64,000 bases of DNA, taken from assembly GCF_963677845.1 (NCBI RefSeq), contig NZ_OY782498.1:196001-260000 (forward strand). The letters are read 5' to 3'. Position numbers and translations under genes: made by a program. Source of the stretch: an uncultured Pseudodesulfovibrio sp. Lineage in GTDB: Bacteria > Desulfobacterota > Desulfovibrionia > Desulfovibrionales > Desulfovibrionaceae. Positions 26,243-34,675 of this stretch are shown here, piece by piece. Numbering within the stretch: the stretch's first letter is position 1; each line of letters opens with the position of its first letter. Under the pieces are notes generated by a model, which was given only the letters and a program-made list of their open reading frames with translations, made no database searches and was not told the origin of the DNA.

Positions 26243-28177
26243 TTATTTATCGCACTTACCCATGAATTGCATGGCGAGCATGGTGATGTCGTCTGACTGT
26301 TCGGCTCCGAGTGTAAACTCCTTGATCGAAGTGTCGACGTCCTTGACTACCTTAGGCGCGAAGGGCTCTTCCATGGATACAAGAAGCTCCATGAGACGGT
26401 CTTCCGAGTAGAGCTTTTTGTCCGGATTCATGGCTTCAGTCACACCATCGGTGTAGATGAACATGATATCGCCTGGTTTCATGGTCATCGTTTTCGTCGA
26501 GTATTCCATATCCTCCATGATGCCTGCCACGGGCTCGCCGAAAGGCGGAATCCATTCAGGTGCGCCTCCACATGGCATGAAAATGGGAGGATTATGGCCT
26601 GCGTTGGCGTATTTGATTTCACCGGTTTCAATATTCATGACAGCCAGGAACAGGGTGACGAACATGCAGGATTCATTGTCGGCAGAAAGGTCTGCGTTGA
26701 CTTTGGTCAGGACATCGCCTGGATTAAGGCCTTTTTCAGAAACGACTTTGAGTAATGTTTTGGTCACGGCCATGAAAAAGGCGGCGGGAACACCTTTGCC
26801 GGAAACATCTCCCACCAAAAAACAGAAATGTTTTTCATCCACGAAGAAAAAGTCGTAGAGATCTCCGCCAACCTCTTTGGCCGGTTCGATGGATGCAAAA
26901 ACCTCGAATTCTTTGCGTTCAGGAAAGGCAGGGAAGAGCTTGGGCAAAATGCCCATTTGAATGTCGCGTGCAATGCGGAGTTCGGATTCGATTCGTTCCT
27001 TGGCTGCGGTCGTGGAAGTCAGGTCATGAATAAACTCCTTGAGTGAAGTCTTCATGTATCGGAAGGAATCAGTTAGGTCGCCCACTTCGTCGCGACTGGA
27101 ATTTTTGGGAAGCATGACATCCAGATCTCCAGAAGCGATTTCACGTGCTGCACCTGACAATTGGCGTAGAGGATGCGTGATGCGTCGAGCGATGGCCATG
27201 GTGACAAAGGCAAGAAGAGCAAAGCCTGCCAAACCTATTAGGCCCATGGTTTTTGAAAGACTATGAACATCGGCCAGCATTTCTTCTTTGGGAAAGACGA
27301 TGCCCAGAGACCAACCTCCGTATTCAAGGCCTTTAGAGTATAGGTAACATTCCTGATCGTTGATTGCCTTACCCACACCTACAAATGAGGTCACACCTGA
27401 TAGCATGTCCTGCCCAAGTTTGCGGAGTCGGTCAGAGCCGAGCTCTTCAGCCAGCGAAAAAATAGTCTGATTCATGACCAATCGTCGATCGGGGTGTGTG
27501 ATGAAGGTGCCGTGTCTGGAAAGCAGGAAAGCATATCCGGTGTCAAAAATGCGGATTTTTGCCACTTTTTCTTGAAGTTTGCTCAGAGAAATGTCCGCTG
27601 TGACAACTCCGGCAAAGGTGGTCTTCCCATTTTGAGTCCTAAAGAAGGGGACAGCGTATGTCGCCATTACCACACCGCCGCCGCCTTCGTCGAAATATGG
27701 TTCAGTCCAGACCGGGCGGCCTAGTTCTTTGGGCAACTGATACCAATCCATGTAGAAATATCTGTACTTTGCATCTCCAAGCATGGTGAAACCGATGCGG
27801 CCACCAGAACGGAAATAATATGGTGCGAAATAGAGCTTATTTGTTTCAAGAGAATACGGCTCAAAGGCAATTGCCATACCGTAAATTTCGGGATTGTTTG
27901 CCAGCACCCGGCGATTGAGTTCCAAAATTTCCTGCGAAGTCAAAGTCGCGTCTTCAAGAGAAAATGCGATGTTTTCAGCGACTTTTTGTACGCTGTAGAG
28001 CGTTGCATCAATACTGCCGGCGGTCTCGCGAGCGAGGAGCCGGGAGTTGTCGCGTGTTTGCCGAAGAATGATATCGCGAGAATAGTAGTAGTTATATCCT
28101 ACGATGGCTCCCACGATAACGAAAGCGCAGGACAGGATGAAGAGTGTGAGCTTGAACGCAATGGGCCAACGTTTCAT
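26243..28177 (-). CDS. Cache-HAMP-PP2C (SpoIIE-type) protein phosphatase
   Basis: 644 residues. Transmembrane helix about 8-30; periplasmic double-Cache sensing region about 35-300 (DISLSKLQEKVAKIRIFDTGYAF); second TM about 310-332; HAMP about 335-385 ending RDEVGDLTDSFRYMKTSLKE; SpoIIE-type PP2C about 410-640 with metal-binding GGDLYDFF, GDVSGKGVPAAFFMA, NAGHNPP and FIYTDGVTEAMN. It should sense an external ligand and dephosphorylate a Ser/Thr-phosphorylated partner (such as an anti-sigma antagonist), which is not encoded nearby. ATGA overlap with the binding-protein gene upstream marks translational coupling: third gene of the operon. Confidence 0.93.
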   Translation of the reverse strand: MKRWPIAFKLTLFILSCAFVIVGAIVGYNYYYSRDIILRQTRDNSRLLARETAGSIDATLYSVQKVAENIAFSLEDATLTSQEILELNRRVLANNPEIYGMAIAFEPYSLETNKLYFAPYYFRSGGRIGFTMLGDAKYRYFYMDWYQLPKELGRPVWTEPYFDEGGGGVVMATYAVPFFRTQNGKTTFAGVVTADISLSKLQEKVAKIRIFDTGYAFLLSRHGTFITHPDRRLVMNQTIFSLAEELGSDRLRKLGQDMLSGVTSFVGVGKAINDQECYLYSKGLEYGGWSLGIVFPKEEMLADVHSLSKTMGLIGLAGFALLAFVTMAIARRITHPLRQLSGAAREIASGDLDVMLPKNSSRDEVGDLTDSFRYMKTSLKEFIHDLTSTTAAKERIESELRIARDIQMGILPKLFPAFPERKEFEVFASIEPAKEVGGDLYDFFFVDEKHFCFLVGDVSGKGVPAAFFMAVTKTLLKVVSEKGLNPGDVLTKVNADLSADNESCMFVTLFLAVMNIETGEIKYANAGHNPPIFMPCGGAPEWIPPFGEPVAGIMEDMEYSTKTMTMKPGDIMFIYTDGVTEAMNPDKKLYSEDRLMELLVSMEEPFAPKVVKDVDTSIKEFTLGAEQSDDITMLAMQFMGKCDK

Positions 28178-29175
28178 TGGAGTGCCCCTTTGTAGAATTC
28201 TTCGAAAGTTGGGGCCGTATCCAAAAAGCCGGTATCCAATAGAGTTTGACGAACCCGTTCAAAGTCGTCCTTGCGAAGGACTCCCATGGTGGCGGCTTCA
28301 TCAGTCATGATGATATCTTCCATTCGTTTCAGCATCCATCGCTGATGTGCACGGTTTGCCGGAACTCTGGCAGACTGCATTCGGTGCATGACGATATCGA
28401 GCGCTTCGTCCTGATGGGCAAATGTGTATTCCCAGCCTTTAATGGTGGCTCGTACCAGTCTTTGGCATAAGTCGGGTCGATTTGCGGCAGTCTGTTCCAG
28501 ACAGTATATGCCATCCTCTGGAAAATTGAGTCCGGCATCATTGAAGAACAGAGGTTGGAGGTCTTCTTCATCAAGGCCGTATGTGAGGAGTGTGTGATAT
28601 TCATTGTACCACATACCTGAAGTCGCATGGACGCCGTCACGCAGGAAAAGATCCAGCGAAGAGGATTGTGGGACTACAGTGACCTTGAGGTTCATTTGCC
28701 GAAAGAGGGCTCGGGCCTGAATTTGGAATTCGTTGCCCCAAAGTCCGATTTTTTTGCCGTTCAGATCTTTGAAAGAGGAGATGCATGAAGATTTTTTAGC
28801 AATGAGCATGAGCGCTGACCGTTGCACGAACTGACCTATGTTGACGATAGGCAGAGTGGGCCTTCGTTGTAGGCCTGTTGTGAGAAACAGGGTGGCGAAT
28901 TCCGCGTTTCCAGCATCAAGCTGTTCACTCGCCAGCACATCAGGACCACCGGGGATGAGGGTGAGATCGATGCCTTCTTCCTCATAGAAACCTTTGTCCT
29001 TGGCAACGAAATATCCGGCAAATTGGGCCTGCGGTAGCCATTGGAGGACGAGGCTCGTTTTGTCCAGAGCGTGTGCACACGCAGGGGACATTGCGATAAT
29101 CAGGGCCACAGCCAACAGCATGGCACAAGCCGCTGCTTCTGGGATTCCGGTTGATTTATTGTTGAATGGCTGCAT
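28174..29175 (-). CDS. NMT1/THI5-like periplasmic binding protein
   Basis: 333 residues with a long signal peptide (hydrophobic about 15-32, AHA boundary). Family signature LVLQWLPQAQFAGYFVAKDKGFYEEEGIDLTLIPGG matches NMT1/ThiY-type binding proteins for pyrimidine or nitrate/sulfonate-like ligands. No ABC permease is nearby; instead its stop overlaps the ATG of the Cache-PP2C gene, so it may load a ligand onto that sensor. It overlaps the upstream rhodanese gene by 20 bases. Confidence 0.9.
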   Translation of the reverse strand: MQPFNNKSTGIPEAAACAMLLAVALIIAMSPACAHALDKTSLVLQWLPQAQFAGYFVAKDKGFYEEEGIDLTLIPGGPDVLASEQLDAGNAEFATLFLTTGLQRRPTLPIVNIGQFVQRSALMLIAKKSSCISSFKDLNGKKIGLWGNEFQIQARALFRQMNLKVTVVPQSSSLDLFLRDGVHATSGMWYNEYHTLLTYGLDEEDLQPLFFNDAGLNFPEDGIYCLEQTAANRPDLCQRLVRATIKGWEYTFAHQDEALDIVMHRMQSARVPANRAHQRWMLKRMEDIIMTDEAATMGVLRKDDFERVRQTLLDTGFLDTAPTFEEFYKGALQ

Positions 29176-30319
29176 CGAATTCCTTGACCTTGTGATTCCA
29201 GAGAGGGCTGTCGGGGTCGCCTTTCCAGGCCAGACGTGGGTCCACCTGTGCTATGAGCATCCCTTGCATTATCGCGTGTGTTGCATAACCGAAAGTGGTC
29301 AGTTTTTTCATTGAATTGGTGAGCAGTGATGAGCTGATCCCTGTATCTCGACTGACATCGTTGATGTCGATGACCACGTAATTGTTGAATTTGATGTTGG
29401 CAAGCAGATAGCTGATGACTTTGCGATCAGCGTTGTCCAGCCGTTGATCAGCTGTCAACTTGAGAAGCATGGATTGGCTGGTGATAACTGTTTGGTCAGT
29501 TTCTATGACGGGTTTGATCTTGGTGGGATCGTTGGCAATGGCACGCATCCCACCTTCAAGAAATGCGTAATCAAAATAGTCATAGGCGTTGAGAAAGTAT
29601 TGTAACCAACGGACTTGTTTACCGACGGCGTCAAAAAAGAGGAGTTTTTTTTCTGTCCAGATACGGGACGTCACCAAATCGAGGAGCGGATCCAGCGGGA
29701 TATTGCGAACGTCGTCGATTCTGGGGCCGCAGTCACGCTGAAACGGGTCACGGATATCAATGACAACTGTATTTGGTTCTTTGGAGGCGGCTGAGAATTC
29801 GTCATAGGAAATCTGATGTCGGAGGAATTTTTCGGCATCAATAATACGGTCTGCACGGGCTGGGGTTTCCCCCATGAGGGTTCCTTTTTCCGGGGCGGCG
29901 GTAATCCAGTCGAAAATGCCTCCATCATACACGAAAACGTTTTCGAATCCGAGGGAAAGAGCGAGTTGGGCTGCCTGATAGCTTTTGGCGCAGGAATGAC
30001 CGTTGCAATAAAAGGCCATTGGTTTTGCGCTGTGTTTTGGACGGACTTCTTCAAGTTTGTTGGAAAAATCTTCCTGTGTGAGAGGGAGAAGGATCGCCTT
30101 GTTGATGCGAGCAACCTCATATTCCAGCCGAGATCGAATGTCGACAATCACGGTGGTGTCATACTCTGCCATAAGTTTGTCCGTCGTGATGGGGGTAACT
30201 TCCGGGTAATATGGGCGCAACGGGAAGTCTTCCTGAGCATGGACCGGTGTAATTGGGCACAGGAGTGCCGCGGCCATTAAAACCGCGAGGAGTGGGAATG
30301 TGTACGAGTGCGTTTGCAT
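29156..30319 (-). CDS. exported double-rhodanese protein with C-terminal winged-helix-like region
   Basis: 387 residues. Signal peptide about 1-28 (VHA-Q boundary). Rhodanese domain 1 (about 40-140) has the active-site loop CNGHSC; rhodanese domain 2 (about 165-275) has FFDAVGKQVRW with no cysteine and is probably inactive. Residues about 295-385 (NADRKVISYLLANI, SRDTGISSSLLTNSMKKL, then VDPRLAWKGD) resemble the winged helix of RepL-like replication or transcription proteins, odd in an exported protein. First gene of a three-gene overlapping operon with a binding protein and a sensor phosphatase. Function unknown; sulfane-sulfur transfer or redox sensing is possible. Confidence 0.7.
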   Translation of the reverse strand: MQTHSYTFPLLAVLMAAALLCPITPVHAQEDFPLRPYYPEVTPITTDKLMAEYDTTVIVDIRSRLEYEVARINKAILLPLTQEDFSNKLEEVRPKHSAKPMAFYCNGHSCAKSYQAAQLALSLGFENVFVYDGGIFDWITAAPEKGTLMGETPARADRIIDAEKFLRHQISYDEFSAASKEPNTVVIDIRDPFQRDCGPRIDDVRNIPLDPLLDLVTSRIWTEKKLLFFDAVGKQVRWLQYFLNAYDYFDYAFLEGGMRAIANDPTKIKPVIETDQTVITSQSMLLKLTADQRLDNADRKVISYLLANIKFNNYVVIDINDVSRDTGISSSLLTNSMKKLTTFGYATHAIMQGMLIAQVDPRLAWKGDPDSPLWNHKVKEFDAAIQQ

Positions 30320-30334
30320 GGTGTCTTTTTAATT

Positions 30335-30841
30335 TTAAGCTATGACAGTTGTCAGGAAACGTTTGAATATAGCGCACAGTCTGTCCGTGCTGCCTTCCAA
30401 CCGGTGAGTATCATTAAAGACGTGAAGATCCGCCTTGTGGGTTTTGGCAAAGCGCAAAGAATTGTCAACAGGGATAACATCATCGGCCCATCCGTGAATA
30501 ACGGTAAGTTTTTTGGGCAGGTTCGTGAAGACGTGTAGAGCATATCCTTGTAGATAGAAGGCTGGGGCCAAGAGAAAAAGACCTTTGGTTTTTATTTGTT
30601 TGGCTGCTGCTGTCGCTACATATCCACCCATGCTTGATCCAACGAGAACGGCTGGGCCATCAAGTTTTTTCATGTGCTCCACAAGGCGTTCAACTCTTTC
30701 GTCTGCCTTTTCCAGGTCTTGAAAGTCCGGGGCCTCCATGGTCAGTCCTAATTCTTTGGCTGTTTCGGCTAGAGCACTGCTTTTGGCTCCCCAGGGGTGA
30801 CTGAGAGAACCATGGCACCAGATGAGGGTCGGTTTAGTCAT
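30335..30841 (-). CDS. small alpha/beta hydrolase
   Basis: 168 residues, RBBP9/YqiA-like short serine hydrolase: LIWCHGSLSHPWG oxyanion region, nucleophile elbow GSSMGGY, HGWADDVIP carrying the acid and NDTHRLEG the catalytic His. Substrate unknown. Its start overlaps the end of the hybrid kinase gene by 8 bases, so the two are translationally coupled. Confidence 0.85.
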   Translation of the reverse strand: MTKPTLIWCHGSLSHPWGAKSSALAETAKELGLTMEAPDFQDLEKADERVERLVEHMKKLDGPAVLVGSSMGGYVATAAAKQIKTKGLFLLAPAFYLQGYALHVFTNLPKKLTVIHGWADDVIPVDNSLRFAKTHKADLHVFNDTHRLEGSTDRLCAIFKRFLTTVIA

Positions 30842-32849
30842 TGTCAGCTCCTGTGTTGTCTGTTGATTGAGTGTCTATCATTCGGCGAATGGCGTTGAAA
30901 AGCGTACTTTTTTTGACCGGTTTGGGAATATGAAGATCAGCCCCAGCGTCAAGGCATCGTTTGGCATCTTCATCCAACGCGTGCGCTGTCATTGCAGCTA
31001 TGGGAATTGGGGAAGCATTTTGTGTGGCCTCCCATTCGCGGATGGCTTTTGTGGTGGAATAGCCGTCCATCAAAGGCATTTGGATATCCATAAGGATAAG
31101 GTCCCAGCTGCCCTGTTTGAAGATTTCGAATCCTTCCTTGCCGTTTTCTATCACGGTCAGAAGGCACTGTGTGCCTTTTAAATACGTCTGGATAACAAAA
31201 GCGTTGTATTTGGAGTCTTCCATCATGAGGATATTTGCTTCGGGTAACGGCTTTTCATCTCCTTGAATCAGTCTTTCTCCAGAGTTTGATTCAGTCTTGA
31301 AATTGGTGTTGAAACACGCCGTAAAATGGAATGTGCTTCCGCGTCCCGGCGAACTTTCTGCCCAGATGTGGCCATCCATGAGTTGGGTTAGCTGTTTACT
31401 GATAGCCAACCCTAGACCGGTGCCGCCAAACTCACGGGTTGTCGAGCTGTCTGCTTGGGTAAATGAATCGAAGATTGTGGAGAGTTTATCTCCCGAGATT
31501 CCCATCCCCGTGTCGGCAATGGAGAATTGGAGGGTTGTTTTTTCTGCAGGACCGGGTGCGGTTTGAACCGAAAGATTTACGGAACCGGAATCGGTGAATT
31601 TAACGGCGTTACCAAGCAGGTTAAGCAGTATCTGTCTGAGACGTGTGGGGTCGCCTTGCAGTCGGTCGGGAATTTGTGGGGGGATAGTGCAGGTGAGCAA
31701 TAATCCTTTTTGCTGCGCCTTGGTATTGATTATTGTGCACATCTTGTCCACGGTATCTTTGAGCGAGAACCATGTGGATTCCAACTTCAAATGTCCGGCT
31801 TCAATTTTGGACAGGTCGAGAATGTCGTCAAGGATTTCAAGAAGGCTTTCTCCAGCGGTACGGAAAACGTTGACGTATTTCGCTTGATCTTCAGAGAGTT
31901 CTGTTTCCCAGAGAATGTCTGCCATGCCGAGAATTGCATTCATTGGTGTGCGGATCTCATGACTCATGCTTGCCAAAAAACTGCTTTTTGCTCGGTTGGC
32001 GATTTCAGCAGTTTTTTTGGAATTGTATATTTCTTCAAGCGCTGCATTTAGAGAAAGGTTTTTGGCCTCAAGTTCCTCAGTACGTTCCTTAACGTTTGTT
32101 TCCAGAATGTTTTGATGATTTTGCAGTTTGGAGTTGGCTTCCTGGAGGTCGTCAATGAGGTGGCGAAGGGATTCGCGCATATCATCAATGGCTCGCGCCA
32201 GATTTCCGAGTTCATTGGGGGCGGATGTGTCGATATAGGCATCAATGTCCCCGTCTGCAATGAAGGCTGCGGATGTCTCAATGCGTTTGAGCGGCGCGAA
32301 GAATTTTTTCTTTGTGAACAAGTATGAAGTCAGAGAAATAGCCCCGATAAGCAACATGGCAAGAATGAGAGTGGCGATGACGTAAATACCGATTTCTTGA
32401 TGGTATCTTTCGGTGGAAACCGCGAGGCGGAACGAGCCGATCCAGTCTCCGTATTTTTTGATTTCTACGGAACTTGTGAGAAATTGATGGTTTTTCTGGA
32501 AAAAGGCGAAAGTTTTTTCAGCATATTGGGGACGGGTTTTGACCGCCATGACTTCTTGACCTGTGACAACCTGTGCAAACACCACTGCTTCATCTTGGAA
32601 GACTGCGTCGATAAAGTCTTTGGCTGTAGCATGATCGACTTGCCAGACTGCGGAAGCGAGGCTTGTTCTTGCCAGATGGGAAATGTTTTGGGTTTGGTCG
32701 GCAAGGTGTAACTTGAGTCTGTAGGCATTGAACCCAATAATTGCGGCAGAAAAACAGAGGACAATGACGCCGATCAGGCCCATTTGCAAAATGGCGGCCC
32801 TGCGGCTGAGAGAGTGTGCTTTGATCAGCTTGCGTGTGTCCGGGGTCAT
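30834..32849 (-). CDS. membrane hybrid sensor histidine kinase
   Basis: 671 residues. TM about 18-40, periplasmic sensor about 45-160, TM about 165-185, HAMP about 190-245, coiled coil, HisKA with phospho-His in SHEIRTPMNAILGM (about 296), HATPase with N, G1 (DTGMGIS) and G2 (GGTGLGLAIS) boxes, then a C-terminal receiver with acidic MEDSK and phospho-acceptor in LILMDIQMPLMDG (about 587). A hybrid kinase that would pass phosphate to a separate output; none is encoded adjacent. Followed by a coupled hydrolase gene. Confidence 0.95.
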   Translation of the reverse strand: MTPDTRKLIKAHSLSRRAAILQMGLIGVIVLCFSAAIIGFNAYRLKLHLADQTQNISHLARTSLASAVWQVDHATAKDFIDAVFQDEAVVFAQVVTGQEVMAVKTRPQYAEKTFAFFQKNHQFLTSSVEIKKYGDWIGSFRLAVSTERYHQEIGIYVIATLILAMLLIGAISLTSYLFTKKKFFAPLKRIETSAAFIADGDIDAYIDTSAPNELGNLARAIDDMRESLRHLIDDLQEANSKLQNHQNILETNVKERTEELEAKNLSLNAALEEIYNSKKTAEIANRAKSSFLASMSHEIRTPMNAILGMADILWETELSEDQAKYVNVFRTAGESLLEILDDILDLSKIEAGHLKLESTWFSLKDTVDKMCTIINTKAQQKGLLLTCTIPPQIPDRLQGDPTRLRQILLNLLGNAVKFTDSGSVNLSVQTAPGPAEKTTLQFSIADTGMGISGDKLSTIFDSFTQADSSTTREFGGTGLGLAISKQLTQLMDGHIWAESSPGRGSTFHFTACFNTNFKTESNSGERLIQGDEKPLPEANILMMEDSKYNAFVIQTYLKGTQCLLTVIENGKEGFEIFKQGSWDLILMDIQMPLMDGYSTTKAIREWEATQNASPIPIAAMTAHALDEDAKRCLDAGADLHIPKPVKKSTLFNAIRRMIDTQSTDNTGADND

Positions 32850-33021
32850 CTGTCAGTCTCTTTCTCGTGTTTGTTTACACCACGAAACTCATATGATGTT
32901 CACAGAAATTTCGCAAGACAACAGAACGATTTATGGATGTAATCGTTAATAAAAGACGAATAAGTTCAAAAAAAAGGCTGGACAAAGGGTCCAGCCTTGA
33001 GGTGCGTCGAGAAAATTTGAA

Positions 33022-33270
33022 TTATGCGTTACAGCCATCCAGATTGAAACCCATTTCCGTGGCCATATATTTCAAAGGGCGAATGTCGTGTGTTACCTTC
33101 ATGATTTCCAGCAAGGTTTCTGCGCCCAGTTTGGCACTGACATCGAAGGGATTAATCTCACGCATGAGTGTGGAGTATGGCTTGTTGATTTTTTTTGCCA
33201 CAACCTTGGCTTGAATACCGCTGTCGAGGATACAGTCCTGAACCACCTTGGTCACGTTCTTGTCAAACAT
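33022..33270 (-). CDS. phage CII-like regulatory protein, chromosomal paralogue 2
   Basis: 82 residues beginning MFDKNVTKVVQDC; the start at 33270 is chosen because GGGAGGGCGAT lies just upstream, and a longer ORF to 33285 would include it. Same CII-like architecture as the gene at 25721 (KPYSTLMREINPFD, AKLGAETLLEIMKV), but 19 residues shorter at the C-terminus. It has a good sigma-54 promoter 60 bases upstream with an enhancer-like array of GCGACA sites farther up, so it is likely switched on by a sigma-54 activator protein. Targets unknown. Confidence 0.65.
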   Translation of the reverse strand: MFDKNVTKVVQDCILDSGIQAKVVAKKINKPYSTLMREINPFDVSAKLGAETLLEIMKVTHDIRPLKYMATEMGFNLDGCNA

Positions 33271-33330
33271 ATCGCCCTCCCGCATGTTTTGAGTGTTGTT
33301 CCTTGTCCCCCTGATCGATGAAATTATATA

Positions 33331-33346
33331 AGCAATGGCTGTGCCA
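33331..33346 (-). promoter_or_regulatory. sigma-54 promoter of CII-like gene
   Basis: Minus-strand TGGCAC-AGCCA-TTGCT matches the -24/-12 sigma-54 consensus (GG and GC with correct spacing). It ends 60 bases before the ATG at 33270. Confidence 0.8.
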
Positions 33347-33424
33347 GAAATGTGTTATTTTGATTATATTATATAAATACTAAGGGTTATAAAAAGTCTA
33401 AACTTTGATAGACGATCTGGAGAG

Positions 33425-33491
33425 TGTCGCATAAGTGACGCTTTTGCGACGTGATGCGACAATAGTGTCGCGTTATTGTCGCTTTGCGACA
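33425..33491. promoter_or_regulatory. enhancer-like array of GCGACA half sites
   Basis: Six copies of TGTCGC/GCGAC(A) in 67 bases: 33425, 33446, 33456, 33466, 33477 and 33486. Two pairs form perfect inverted repeats (GCGACA-ATAG-TGTCGC and TGTCGC-TTT-GCGACA). They lie about 80-160 bases upstream of the sigma-54 promoter, the usual place for activator (UAS) binding. Confidence 0.6.
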
Positions 33492-33507
33492 TCGAAGATG
33501 TTTGAAA

Positions 33508-33540
33508 CGCAAAAAAAGGGAGTCGCCGAGGCGACTCCCA
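33508..33540 (-). terminator. terminator downstream of TetR unit
   Basis: GGGAGTCGCC-GA-GGCGACTCCC at 33518-33539 with seven A before it, that is, a T run on the minus strand; ends transcripts coming from the TetR gene. Confidence 0.85.
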
Positions 33541-33640
33541 ATATCTCCCGGTTTATCCGGGTGTCCGAAACGTATCTATCAGGCTTTCAGGTGTGGGTTG
33601 CGGTCCATTCCGATGCCCATAGGAGGTGATTCGTTCGGGA

Positions 33641-33763
33641 CTAAGAGTTTTGGTTGCGATTCCAATCCTGAGACCAGGACTTGAAAGAATCAATGTAGGT
33701 CAGCCAGCTTCGGCTTCCAAGAATGATTTCCATGATTCTGGATGCAGTAAGGTTGGAAAACAT
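33641..33763 (-). CDS. possible small protein, 40 residues
   Basis: ATG at 33763 has ACGGAG nine bases upstream on the minus strand; the product is rich in Trp and Ser (SRSWLTYIDSFKSWSQDW). An alternative longer reading starts at 33853 and overlaps the end of the TetR gene (70 residues) but has a poor ribosome site. A terminator follows at 33508. It may be a coupled partner of the TetR regulator; I do not recognise it. Confidence 0.35.
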   Translation of the reverse strand: MFSNLTASRIMEIILGSRSWLTYIDSFKSWSQDWNRNQNS

Positions 33764-33842
33764 ATTTTTATACTCCGTAATAAACAATTTCGTTCTCAGT
33801 AAATCGGACAAAGCCTTTACCGGTATTATGTCAGGTGTTTTA

Positions 33843-34436
33843 TCAACAGCCATCCTGACTGGGGCTGTTTCTCAGGCTGCGCATCACGTGTTTGATAGTT
33901 TCGGCAAAAATGTTTCCAGACTCATAGGGAGTCAAGAGACTGGTACGGACGGAGCCGACAATGTTGCCGTAGATGATCAACGCAGTTTCCTCGAGAGGAA
34001 GATCACGGATCGATCCGTCTTTAATGCCAAGGGATACACAGCGTTTCAGTTCATCAATAAAGATGCTGAACTTTTCAGCCACTTTTTCGGCATCAAGGCC
34101 GGTTTCCATGTGACTGAAGGGGGAACACCGCAGAAGAATGGAGAAACGATTCCGATGCTCCTCGGTGAAATCGAAATATGCAGTCATGTACCGTTGAATG
34201 GCGTCAAGGCCGTCGGTCTCATTCGCCGTGGCTTCTGTCAGCCGAGCCACCAACCTGTCAGCCATGTCAAAGCCTGCGGCGAGAAAAAGCTCCTGCTTGC
34301 TGCCGAAGTAATGGGAAACCAGTCCGAAAGAGACATCAGCACGATTCGCTACGTCTTTGACGGTGGCACCGGTGAATCCCAGTTGAGCAAAGGCTTCCTG
34401 GGCGGCTTTGAGTATGGCTTCCTTCTTGGACATCAT
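33843..34436 (-). CDS. TetR/AcrR family transcriptional regulator
   Basis: 197 residues. N-terminal helix-turn-helix (about 5-50): KEAILKAAQEAFAQLGFTGATVKDVANRADVSFGLVSHYFGSKQELF, typical of TetR. The C-terminal ligand-binding part is unassigned. Two palindromic operator-like sites lie just upstream of its own start, so autoregulation is likely. There is no divergent gene; the upstream neighbour is glnS, transcribed toward it but separated by a terminator. Ligand unknown. Confidence 0.93.
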   Translation of the reverse strand: MMSKKEAILKAAQEAFAQLGFTGATVKDVANRADVSFGLVSHYFGSKQELFLAAGFDMADRLVARLTEATANETDGLDAIQRYMTAYFDFTEEHRNRFSILLRCSPFSHMETGLDAEKVAEKFSIFIDELKRCVSLGIKDGSIRDLPLEETALIIYGNIVGSVRTSLLTPYESGNIFAETIKHVMRSLRNSPSQDGC

Positions 34437-34454
34437 TCATTTCTCTCTATCGAT

Positions 34455-34505
34455 TGATTGTGCAATCAGCTTGTAAAAAAGCTATAGATTGATTGTACAA
34501 TCAAT
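34455..34505. promoter_or_regulatory. two TetR operator-like palindromes
   Basis: TGATTGTGCAATCA at 34455-34468 (one central mismatch) and a perfect 18-base palindrome ATTGATTGTACAATCAAT at 34488-34505, centred 35 bases apart, within 70 bases upstream of the TetR gene. Confidence 0.75.
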
Positions 34506-34586
34506 GTCAAGCGGATTTCATTATAATTTTGAAGCAGGAATTGAGTGTGGGATGGGGATGGCTGAAAGAGCTTGTTATTATAAGAG

Positions 34587-34612
34587 AAAAGCCCCGATGT
34601 CGGGGCTTTTCA
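34587..34612. terminator. bidirectional terminator between TetR promoter and glnS
   Basis: AAAAGCCCCGA-TG-TCGGGGCTTTT, an eleven-base perfect stem with A and T runs on the two sides. Confidence 0.9.
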
Positions 34613-34675
34613 TACTGTGTAATGCGGGATTTTTCCGTATTTTTTAAAGGGGCACGTATACTTTTTAAGTTACGA

